A program made the translations under genes and the position numbers. Positions 22,891 through 33,303 of a stretch of DNA of 64,000 nucleotides are shown one piece after another. The DNA lies in assembly GCA_002104935.1 (NCBI GenBank), contig MCGT01000009.1, forward strand, positions 186,001 through 250,000, read 5' to 3'. The notes under the pieces are model-generated. The model was not told the DNA's origin. It did no database searches and worked only from the letters and a program-made list of their open reading frames with translations. Origin of the DNA: Hesseltinella vesiculosa. Its lineage: Eukaryota > Mucoromycota > Mucoromycetes > Mucorales > Cunninghamellaceae. Each line of letters begins with the position of its first letter. The stretch's first letter is position 1.

Positions 22891-25662
22891 ATGGATGACT
22901 TGTTGGATTTAGATTGGACTGGGTCCACCAATAACACAAAGCCTGTTGCTGTCAGCAAGAGTAACAACAAGCAAGATATGTTTGCCGACTTGTTGGCCAT
23001 GCCGTCCAAAAAGCAAACCTCGACTTTGACACTTCATCAACAACGCATGGCCACGGCAACGTTCTCATCAACCTCATCTTCTCCTATTATATCGTCCTCC
23101 CCCATGGCCCATTCCCCTGTCACCACAACCGCTCGTTCAAGCCCGATGCTGCAACCCAAAACCACAAAACCATCCAACTTATCATCACCTGCCACGCTTG
23201 ACGCTGTGCTTAATCCCTTTGCCAAAGCAAGCCAACCACAGCCAACCAACATGTCCATGAATGCATTGTACGTTTTCATGCCACCCCCTTTTCCGTTGCA
23301 CCTATACAGATCCTCACCTCTTTTTTTTTTTTTTTTCCTTTTTTTTTTTATGGGTTAGACGTTCACAAACTTCGACGCCAACAGCAGCAGCAGCAGGCGA
23401 TCCTTGGGACTTGGATTTTCTGGCCAACGTAAGGACAAGTGTCACGACAAGTGTCAGGACGATCTGGACGTTTATGCACCTTCCTTTCTTTCCTTCCATA
23501 GTCTACATCCACACCTGAGCCCTCTGCAGCCAAATCCATAGATCCTTTTGACGTCGACTCCCTCATGTCCAGCACACCCGACATCCCAACAACGGCTCCC
23601 TTAGAAGATGAAAATCCATTGGGAGTTCTTGCCCGGCCTATAGAACAATGCCCCCAGCCAGAGGACCAGGTAAAGAGTCAAAGCACAAGAGCGGCAAACG
23701 ACCGGTTGGCAATGCATTCCCCCCCTCTCACTTTCTTTTGCAAACCATAGCAAGTACCTGTGTTACAAGAGGAGAACGCCAAACGACCAGTTGCACCTGC
23801 CGCTGCTGCGGCCGATCACGATCAGCTTCTTGCTCAGCTAGTGGACATGGGTTTTGGCGCCGAGGAATCATCCTTCGCCTTGGAAGCATGCGATCACAAG
23901 GACTTGCAGTCCGCCATTGACCTGATTGTACAGAACACCGAGGCAATGCGCCGTCAACAAGAAACCACGGGGTCATCCCACACCAATGGCAAGCAGAAGC
24001 AAACAGCAGCAGCAAGCATATTTGACGATGACGATGACTACATCGCCCGTTCCGACGTCGAAGGAAGACGCCGCCACCCTACAACCGAACGAAAGCCTCG
24101 CTCCCAACATCAGCAGCAGCAGCAGCAGCCACGTGCCGGCGATGCCTCTTTCCAAGAACACAAGGACCGTCTAGTATCCCAAGCGTCTGTGCTAGGCGGT
24201 TACCTTTATAAAAACGCCAGTCTGCTCGTCAAGTCTGGTAAAGAAAAAATTAACAAGGCCATGGATGACTGGCAGCAGCAGCCAAACCAAGACCCATCGC
24301 AGCCCCAGCGGCCACGGTGGATGCAGCAAGGTGCTTTGGACGACTCCTTCGACGACACCAAGCCAGGCACTATGGAGAAATTCGTCGACAGTGACGACGA
24401 CGACGACGAGCTCGCCAACATGAGACGACCGTCCCCCCCACCTTTGCGCCAGCCAACGCAACCTCGTCCTCAACGTGGATCTCCTGCCTTGGCCACAAGA
24501 AAGCAGCGCTTCCTGTTTGACGAAGATGAAAATGACGACCAGTACGTGTCACCCTCTCGCCGGTCCACCCCGCCCCGATCAAGCCCCCGGGACACGCCCC
24601 CACCCACCCAACCCCAAGTACCTTTTACGCCTACAAGAACCGCCACCAAATCCAGACCAAAGCAGCCAGTAGCGTCGCCTGCACCGGCACCACCCCAGGT
24701 GGAAGCAACGGTGGCTGCCCTGAGTGCAGCCACACAACAACGCGAGCGTGGCAATGAACAGTATAAGCTTGGTCAGTTTGACGTGGCGGAGCAAGCCTAT
24801 TCAACAGCAATCCAACAGTTGCCAACGGGCCATCTTCATCTGATTCTTCTGTACAACAACCGTGCCATGGTAGGCATTAAGACCGGCCATTACAAACAGA
24901 CTGTCGACGACTGTGACCAAGCCATTGTGTTGCTCCAGACCCAGCAAGGCGTGACGTCGGTCCACACGCAAGGCGGTGTTGTTCTCACCGTCAATGACCA
25001 TTTTACCAAGGCTCTGTCACGCAAGGCCGAAGCACTAGAGCACATGGAAAAGTACCCCCAGGCCCTGCAGGCGTATGAGCAACTAGCCAAGTACGAAGGA
25101 TCAGCCAATACCAAAACCAACCAAGCCATGGCACGCTGCCGCCGCATTGTCCACGGCCCACCTGCCCCAACCCCCTCGTCCACCCCCGCAACAAAGCCAT
25201 CTACTACCACCAGTCGTCCTATCGACAGCGAGGCTGTCAAAACCATGCGAGCTCAAGCCGCCCAGCAAGAAGCCGACGATGCCGAACGGCTGGCCAAAAC
25301 CGACAGCGTCAATGAGCGCTTGAATGCTTGGAAAAACGGCAAGGAAACCAATCTTCGAGCACTGCTTGCTACCTTGGGTACCTTGCTATGGGAAGATGCC
25401 CATTGGCCATCGATCCAGATGAGCGACCTGATCCAACCCAAACGATGCAAGATCAACTATCTCAAAGCCATCAGCAAAGTTCATCCAGACAAGGTAAAAT
25501 CCCAAGCTGAGAGGAAGAGGTCAGCAAAGCGGTCTGACTCTATTTATTTTATTGCTGCAGCTGCCTGCCTCGGTCACGGTGGAACAACGTATGATCGCAA
25601 GCGGTGTATTCAGCACATTGAATGAAGCATGGGATGCTTTTAAAACCGAAAACAATCTTTAA
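22891..25662 (+). CDS. SWA2: Auxilin-like clathrin uncoating factor Swa2 (UBA-TPR-J)
   Basis: Five exons: the first from 22891, the second opening RSQTSTPT, the third STSTPEPS, a long fourth from about 23751 and a last one of about 100 nt at 25561-25662. The N-terminus carries endocytic short motifs: LLDLD (clathrin box, residues 4-8), DPW in GDPWDLDFLAN and DPF in IDPFDVDSLM. A UBA domain follows (QLLAQLVDMGFGAEESSFAL), then a polyQ and acidic disordered region. Three TPRs come next (RERGNEQYKLGQFDVAEQAY, LILLYNNRAMVGIKTGHY, FTKALSRKAEALEHMEKYPQ). A C-terminal J domain has its HPD intact in ISKVHPDK and ends STLNEAWDAFKTENNL. Swa2 recruits Hsp70 to strip clathrin coats. The domain order is exactly that of yeast Swa2. 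Confidence 0.93.
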
Positions 25663-25681
25663 AAAAAGCTTGCATTGTATC

Positions 25682-25687
25682 AATAAA
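25682..25687 (+). terminator. AATAAA polyadenylation-like signal after SWA2
   Basis: An AATAAA hexamer 20 nt after the SWA2 stop (25660-25662), in the gap shared with convergent NSA2. Confidence 0.45.
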
Positions 25688-25955
25688 CATCCTCCTCCTA
25701 AACCTTCTCTTACGCGACCATTCCACACCACAGCCCTACTGTGTCTCTGGCCATCTTCCTCCGCAGCAGACATGTGATCTTGTCTCCGCGTGCCGCATGC
25801 CGCTAACAAAAGAGCAATAGTTCATGAAGACATATGAAGAGTTTTACTGTACTACGAAGATGGGATGAAAGGGGTTGCAAGCGAATGAAATAATACAAAA
25901 AAGAAAAAGACGATGAGAGGCGGTATTTTTGCAAAGAGAAAAAAAAAAAAAAGAA

Positions 25956-26945
25956 TTAAACGAGGAGAACAGCGTTGATGCAGCCATCGTTTTCAGGGTT
26001 GTTGGTAACTTGCGCATACTTGCCCCAGACAACCTTGCCACCAGTGGTGACCAAACCCAATTCTGAAACGTTGACTTCCAAGATCGTACCTTTGGTGATG
26101 ACGCCGAGTTGGGTGTATAGTGGAGATTGAGGGTTCTTTTTGACGGCAATGATGGGAAGGTGGAAGGTGGCTTTCAGTTCGGGATGGGTGACATGAGCCT
26201 TTTTGAATCGAAGACCGGAAGGACGGATGAATCGTTCCATCCTATACAAGAAAAGAGAGAGAAGAGTTGAGTACCTGTAACGAAGAAAAAATGAGAGGGG
26301 ACTTACTTTGGGGGTTTACGGGTAAAGCCTTCGCCCACAAAGGTGGCCTTGGTGACCATACGTTTCCAAGACTTGGATTTGTTTTTGCCGGATTTAACGA
26401 CCTTGAACATTTCGTCTTCGGCCATACCTCGAACAGCAGGCAAAGGAACAGCCCACTTGCCGGCCTTTTCTTTGCGCTTCTGTTTGACCATGTTACTGAG
26501 AATCTTGGCACGATCTTCACCTTCACGATCCAACAAGTATGTGGGCACAGCACCTTCGGGTACAGCATCGGCTGTCTTTTGTTTGGCATTCTTTTCTTCG
26601 TGCTGCTTGATCGTCTTCTTCATTTGAATCTTTTCAGCATGACGCTTCTTGTTGTGCAGTTTAGCCTTCCAGCCGTGAAGCTTTTGAGCAATCTGCGAAT
26701 TCTTGTGTACCATACGAGCTTCCTTCTTCCGCCTATACACATAAAAAAAAACATCAACGATATGATTTCCTTATCTACAGAACTGGTCCAACTTACTTGC
26801 GTTCTTCGTAATCAAAACGACGACCATGTCGCTTGATGTGCTCTTCAATATGCTCGTTTTGAGGCTAAATCATTCAACATGAAAGTAATCAGTACGTCAG
26901 TACCAAAAGCTCATTGCATTTCTATTGATCAAGCATTCTTACCAT
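25956..26945 (-). CDS. NSA2: Ribosome biogenesis factor Nsa2 (S8e-like family)
   Basis: The protein reads [20 protein letters not shown], then a basic region ([20 protein letters not shown]), [60 protein letters not shown] and the C-terminal S8e-like beta barrel ([60 protein letters not shown]). The length of about 260 is standard. Nsa2 is a nucleolar 60S assembly factor needed for processing of 27S pre-rRNA. The initiator ATG (26945-26943) forms a three-base coding exon followed directly by GTAAGA. Translation resumes at CCT CAA AAC after the TTTAG acceptor near 26865. Two more introns separate the basic region from both ends. Such ATG-only coding exons are seen in ribosomal-protein-like genes. 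Confidence 0.94.
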
Positions 26946-27988
26946 GGTACAATGTGTAAAAAAAAAGTGAGAGGAAGAAAAAAAAGAAGGAAAGGAAAAA
27001 AGGAGTTGAAAATGTAATGGCGAAGCTAAGAAAAAAAGCCACCCATTTTGTGCCTGCTGCCCAATAGGAACCATTTCTACAGATCATGCACCAGGAAACC
27101 CAAATGATTTCAAAGGGCCAGCCAGCATCATCCCCAAACGTGGTCAACATCCTATTGGACAAAGGATATCCTGGAACCAGACAAGCTATTTCATCAAAGG
27201 CTTACACAAGCACCGAGGCTGGACTGCAAGGCCGCTGTGATCAGTGTATATCTGTGGACGGCCGATTTCATGGCCTGGGCTTCCCTCTGCCGACTGAGTG
27301 AGTTGTCATTTTAACCAGAGTTATATGTTTTCAGTTCGTGCTAGTATGTAAAATTGGAAGTGAATTTAGTGAGAACAATTTTGCATGGTGACTTTTGATC
27401 AGATGGCCTGGCATCCCCCTGGCGAAAATGGCCGATTTTTCATTTATTTAAGCTGGAGAATCGGAAGTGTCAAAACGAAACTGATCCAAAGTTGGCTGGG
27501 CAATCTTGGCCAGCCGACCTGATTTTTTCCACACTGTCATCATTCATACCTATGCGTGCGCATACAAAATTTCATACTGACCGAATCAGTCCAAAGTACA
27601 GTGTAGCATTTGCTTTTTTTTTTTTTTTTTTCAGAGATTTTGGGTTGCCATGTTCGATCTCCGCAAACTTGGCACACGCATGGGCGAAACTGAGCAGGAC
27701 ACTCCAGCTTTTTTTTTTTTTTTTTTTTCGCGGATCACTGAGTTCTTAGCTAGCGACAGGCATTCATGGTAAGAACTGCAGATCACTCTGACGCCGTGGT
27801 GCAAAGCTAACAGCGCACAAAGGGTGACTCTTAAGGCATGTCTGTTTTTTTTTCTGGAGGAGTGGAGGAGCCTGCCGAATGAGACCTTGCTAGGAAATGA
27901 AATATCTTACTGGCGTAAAGGTCAGGGATTCGTTTTAATGGGATAGGTAAATAATAATATGGGTAAATAATAAGTTTGAGGGGGGGGG
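26946..27988. other. Intergenic region with inverted copy of the dispersed repeat
   Basis: The 1.04 kb gap sits between the NSA2 start and the cation pump stop. It includes repeat copy C (27388-27593) and T tracts at about 27614-27632 and 27711-27728. A plus-strand frame at 27086-27301 is open for 71 codons but shows no domain. There is no convincing gene. Confidence 0.5.
27388..27593 (-). repeat. Dispersed repeat, copy C (inverted)
   Basis: The reverse complement follows copies A and B along their whole length. It includes AATTTTGTATG near the start, ATGAATGATGA, TCAGGTCG, CAGCCAACTTT, TTTCGTTTTG, GATTCTCCAGCT and AAAATCGGCCATTTTCGCCA. The hairpin right arm seen in copy B is degraded here. 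In the shared frame it reads SGRLAKIAQPTLDQFRF and then stops after TSDSPA. Confidence 0.82.
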
Positions 27989-30900
27989 TTAAATGATGCC
28001 GTGCAGACGGCGAATAACACTCTTTTCAAATTCAACCATGGCGAGAATCAAGACGCAACAGATAAGGATCATGGCCCAAGATGGCCCATCGACAAAAGTG
28101 AGCTCCAGCCAGTCCGAAAGACGGGGGGCATAGATTCCGAGAAGCATAAAGCCAAACGAGACGGCAAAGGCGACGAGTAGCCATCGATTACCAACGATGC
28201 CGACCTTGAACATGGAGGATTGAACGGAGCGGGCTGTGAAGGAGTTGACGAGCTGCATCAAGGTGATACACGTAAATGCCACCGAGCGGGCGTTGTCGAG
28301 GCTGTGCTTCAGATAAAAGAGAGACACACAATAGGCAGCGATCGTCAGGCCAGCGATCGACATTGCCTGGCAAAAGATGATGAGCCAGCTGGCACGGGTC
28401 AGGACACCTCGGGTTGGAGGCCGGGGTGGGCGTTGCATAAGATCGGGCTCCTTGGGTTCAACACCCAGGGCCATGGACGGTGGTACGTCAGCAATGATGT
28501 TGGCCCATAAGATCTGCATGGTGGTCAGTGGCGTTTCCAGGTCAGCCATGGCACAGAACAGCATCAAGAAGATCTCAGCTCCATTACAGCTCAGCAAGTA
28601 CACAATAAACTTAAGGATATTGTCAAACACATGGCGGCCTTCATGCACGGCAGAAACAATGGTGGCAAAGTTGTCATCCAGTAATACAAGGTCGGCTGCT
28701 TGCTTTGTGATTTCGGTCCCAGCAATCCCCATGGCAATTCCCACATCGGCACTCTTGATCGCAGGCGCATCTAAGAGTTGAAAGGGAATGAGTGCACACC
28801 ATTTTTTTTTGGGGGGGGGTGGATTTGTAGACCTGTTTTCACTTACCATTCACACCGTCACCTGTCATGGCGACGATGTTACCGCGTTTTTGCAGAGCCT
28901 GGACAATGGTCAACTTATTGTCAGGGCTGACACGGGCAAAGACATTGGGAAACGGATCCAGCTCCATCAAGGCGTCCTCTGACAGTAAATCCAACTCACG
29001 GCCAAGGATAGCCCGGTTCTATTGAGTAGAAAGTGGGTGAGCACAAAAAAAAAAAAAAGACTTCTGGATGGTAATTACCATGCCAGCAATATCCTTGTTG
29101 AAGATGCCCAGCTTCTCGGCAATGGCAGTGGCAGTGTCGACATGGTCGCCAGTGATCATCATGACGCGTATGCCGGCATCTTGGCAGGTGGCAACCGCTT
29201 CCTTGACACCTTGTTTGGGAGGGTCCATTAGGCCGACCAGGCCCACAAAGACAAAATTGTCTTCGTCCAGCCTAGAATCCTGTTCCACGGCTTGCTTGTC
29301 GATGGGCTCTGATCGGGTCACTTTTTTCAATGCAAGACCAAGCACACGCAGGCCCTGGGACGCCATAGCGGAGCTGTTCTCACATACATAGTCAGCCAGA
29401 TCCTCGTTCATAGGCGTAGTGGCCAGCTGCTCGGCAGTGGTCGGTGACAAAAGGGCAGTGGAGGTGCTCGATCGAGACGAAGCAATGGACCCAATCGAGT
29501 GTGAGGGTGGGATCGTGGCTGGGCCCGTCGGCGGTAGATAATAGTGCGAGCACTTTCCAAGCACTTCCTCGGGTGCGCCTTTGCAAAGGACCCAGTATGT
29601 CACGGGGCTATCCTTTTTGGATAGTGACAAAGTTGGGTGGGTGATGTCATTGAGGGGCAATTGTTGGTACACGCTGCTCATCAATTTCCGATCGCTGTCA
29701 AAAGCACGTTCGTGGATCTTGGCACAGCCTGAGGCTTCCCAATAGCCGGCGCTGAGTTGCGCTTTCTGACAGGCCACCGTCAGGGCAATTTCAGTGGGAT
29801 CACCCACAGGCAACCAGGTTTTGGTTTCTTCGTCCAAGGAGACAGAGGCATTGTTACAGAGTCCGGCAATCATCATGGCATGGCGGAACAGTGGCGGGTA
29901 GGCGCCAGGGGAAGTGGTGTCCATGGACTGCAAGCGCATCGAGGCATAATCAATGGTCTTTTCGTCGACAGACGTGCGAGGAGGCAAGGGCAAGCCTGAT
30001 GGCCGGGGCAAATGGATCATACGGCGGCGCAGCTCGGCAGGCTCTTGAATCACTTGGCCATGCTCAGGGTCCAAACTGGTTGATTCTGTGAAACGATAAA
30101 GGGTATCATCGGCGGTCCAGAGTTCAGCAACGCCCATTTTGCCTTCCGTCAACGTGCCCGTCTATGACAAATAAAAAAGTGAGTTGTACTGCGGTGTGTG
30201 TCACGAGGTTTCCTTTTTGCTAACGTGCCGCAGGTTCTTTTCTCTATCGATTCCGCGGAAGGCGAAAGTCTATCTATTTTACCTTGTCTGAGCAAATGAC
30301 AGTGACACTGCCAAGAGATTCCACGGCTGGTAAAGTTCGCACGATACATTGCCTGGAAAGGAGAGAAGAGATCGGTGAGACAACAACAACAAATAAAATA
30401 AAATAAAAAGAATGAACGTTACTTGGTTGCCATGCGTCGTACACCCAATGCCATCGTCACGGTGGTGACAGCCACGAGACCTTCAGGAATCACAGAGACC
30501 GCCAAACTAAAAAAAAAAACGCGAAATGAATCCAGGTAACTCCAAAGGTTTATTTTTCCTACGCTTTTTGTCTTACCTTAATCCGACATTGATCATTGTG
30601 CGGGCATCTTTTTTCCATGCAACACCAATGACAACGACAAGGGCACAGAGGACCACAGCAATGACAACGAGGATTTTGCCTAGTTTTGCCAGCTTCTTTT
30701 GCACAGGGGTCTTCGTTTTCCGCTTGGATCCGTCTTGAATGGCAGAGCTGATTTTTCCAATCTAAGAATAGATAGGAAAGGGCCATGAAAAATGAAAAAA
30801 TTATCGATCCCCGTTTGTTTTTTTTTTTTTTTTTTTTTTTTTTACCTCTGTTTGTGTTCCGGTCCGTACAACGATGGCCTTGGCACGACCACGTGCCACA

Positions 30901-32388
30901 TTGGTAGACATGAAGGCGTTCCCAGTACAATCGCCTAGAGGGATGCGTCGAGACTGAAAGATCATAGTAAACAAGATGACACACAAAACAAACATCTCGA
31001 TTTGGATGATCCTTTTACCTTTGCCTTGATGGGCGCCGTTGTCTTCTGTACAGGGAGACTTTCGCCCGTCAAAATACCTTCGATGACTTCCAATTGAGCG
31101 ACTTCGATCAGTCGTAGGTCGGCTGGGATGGCATCTCCTTCTTCCAGCACAACCAAATCACCAGGCACCAGGTCCTCTGAATCGATCATTTGTTGATCTC
31201 CATCACGTATCACACGAGCCTAAAACATGATAAAGAAAGAGGAAGGTGAACAATTTTTTTTTTACCTATCGCTCGCTTACCTTGGGAACCGTTAAATTCA
31301 TGAGCGCATTGAGGGTCTTGCTAGCTTTCCATTCTTGAGTGAAGCCGATGATGGTGTTCAAGACAACGACGATCAGAAGGACAGCCATGCTGTTGAACTC
31401 TTGTTGACCAGCTTCGACAATGGCAGCGGCAAGGAGGATCAGGATGATAAAATCGGTGAGTTGTGTCCAAAGCATTTTGAAGACATTGGGTTTGGGTGGG
31501 TCCGGCAGTTTATTGAGCATGCCATAATGCCCACGTAAACTAGGCACCAGACCGGAAGGCAGGCCGTTTTCAGGGTCTGTATGGGCATACATGGCCAGCA
31601 GCTTTTCCACCGACCGATCAAAGTACAGAGCAGGTGGAGGCGGCAGCTGCAGGTGGGGCAAGGACCGGTTGACGGAAGGCATGAGCAAATGCTTCGACCC
31701 CTTCATTTCATTGGCCATCGACGATTTCAAAAGATGGTCCATGGCATCCTGTTCGCCTGGCTTGACCAGCTCATGCCAGTCTTTTAGCTGGGCAAAGGAG
31801 CTCAGCAGTTGGACCATGGCTAAGGCAGCACGTTTTTGTTCGTTGGTGGAGGAGGACTGGGATCGGTGATGGAGCTTCAAAGATTGGCGCAGCTCGAAGG
31901 CTTCTTTTTGGCCCACTGTGGCACGGAATTCATCCACTATTAAACCCGGTTAGCAAACCATTGTCTTAAAATACAGGGCACACTTGCCTTCTTCGAGAAA
32001 GTCACCAAACAAAAAGAAGGCAGCGTCCGCAGCAGCTGTAGGTTTCTTGCGCAAGAGATGACCTTGAGTTTGGCCAGTGAAGAGTAAAAGGGCTTGACAA
32101 AGACGACTCATCAATGCGGCATCCAGTCTAGGATGATATCCTCCTTTGATTCGATAGTCCATAACATATCGAAGACCTTCCAATACTTCATCCAAGGAAA
32201 TGGCCTTGTTATCCTTGACGTCAAACAAGTCATGCACTATCAAAAAAAAAAAAATCAGCTTCTTTCTCTTGGATGTAAGCTTTACCATAGAGCTCAATTT
32301 GTTGTTCAATTGATAATTTTCCGTCTGCTAATGATGTGATATCAATGGTTTGGTGACCAGTTGGAGCAGAGAGAAAGTTTTTTGACAT
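27989..32388 (-). CDS. Type II P-type cation (probably Ca2+) ATPase with EF-hand-like N-terminus
   Basis: About ten exons encode roughly 1,240 residues. All P-type signatures are present: [25 protein letters not shown] (phosphorylated Asp), [33 protein letters not shown] and [21 protein letters not shown]4 has IPEGL, M5 has SCNGAEIF and M6 has [15 protein letters not shown]. The Glu, Asn/Glu and Asn/Asp carboxylate positions of SERCA-type Ca2+ pumps are therefore kept, which argues against an ENA Na+ pump (no Glu in M4). The Gln next to the M6 motif that gives yeast Pmr1 its Mn2+ transport is Met here. The N-terminus is about 200 residues longer than usual; residues about 41-52 ([12 protein letters not shown]) fit a 12-residue EF-hand loop. 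The intron at 31987-31937 uses a GC donor. Likely location: Golgi or other endomembrane. PMR1-like versus another type II subgroup is unresolved. Confidence 0.88.
30818..30843 (+). repeat. 26-nt T homopolymer inside a pump intron
   Basis: Uninterrupted T run on the plus strand. On the gene's strand it is an A tract directly following the donor GT, among the longest homopolymers in the window. Confidence 0.9.
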
Positions 32389-33303
32389 TCAAAAAGATAT
32401 CGAGAAAAGAGAGAGAAAAAAAAAAAGAGCGTGGCATGAACTTTTTTATAGTTTTCTGAAAATGGCTGCGTTTCACTTTTAGGCCAATTTGTGTGACCCA
32501 AATCATCCATCCTCTTCATTGTTTACCGTGGTGAAAGTGTACTCGTTTTTAAACGTGGTTTTAAAACAAACATGCGCCAGCCATCACGTTTGAGCCGATG
32601 CAAGTGTTTTCTACCATGTATCAGCATTTTTTTTAAATCTGCGACCCTGATCTCACATGTCCCCTTGTGAGCCGTCATTGCATGGGCCATCTACCCCCCC
32701 GTCACCTTTTTTTATTTGTCATGGTAGATCAATAGAGAATGGGTGCCAAGTTAGTTGCCTGCTGAGACCCGAGGGACTCCTTAATATCATGTCTCATTTT
32801 GGGAATTTACCCATCTTGGGCCGTTCATGTTTTGTCCAAAATCAACTTGATGCACTCCAAAAACGTTGCACAAACAGCAGATCTACTTTAAGAAGACATT
32901 GAGCTTGTCTTTGACCTGTACTAATCAAACTGTTGATTCAAAACATGGGTCCTAACAAATCCTAGTAACCTACTTGGCAGGGATCTCTCGTTTTGCGCTA
33001 GGGCATTTCCTTTTTTCTCAGCGTGGATCGGACATCATGAAATCAATGGCGCGAAGCCTTTGACTGCCTCATCTGGAGCACGCGTTTCCAGTATTTTATG
33101 ACCGCTGGCCATAGCTGTGTGCCGTTTTTTCTCAATTTTCAACGCTGCGCTACGTTTGCTTGGTCAGAAGAAAGCCGCAACGCCGACAAGGGAAGCGCTG
33201 ACTCAAAAGAAAGTCCGCTTCGGTCATTTCCTTCTGCTTTTTTTTTTTCTTTTTTGTTTTTCAATTCTTGTACATAACGGTAAGCACAGATTCCAGCATC
33301 ACC
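32389..33303. other. Divergent intergenic region, pump and Arp8 promoters
   Basis: The 915 bp gap separates two divergently transcribed genes. A and T tracts lie close to both starts (about 32419 and 33238). The middle, from 32550 to 33200, is mixed-sequence DNA with no exon-like frame that I can support. Confidence 0.5.

Noticed and set aside
27086..27301. 71-codon plus-strand frame upstream of NSA2
   Set aside because: Protein-like in places but no domain, splice sites or conservation evidence available.
27640..27670. TGTTCGATCTCC resembling a tRNA B box
   Set aside because: No A box at the right distance and no cloverleaf could be drawn.
27989..32388. First considered as an ENA-type Na+ pump because of the [11 protein letters not shown] wording
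   Set aside because: ENA pumps lack the Glu in M4 and the Asn/Asp pair in M6; both are present here.
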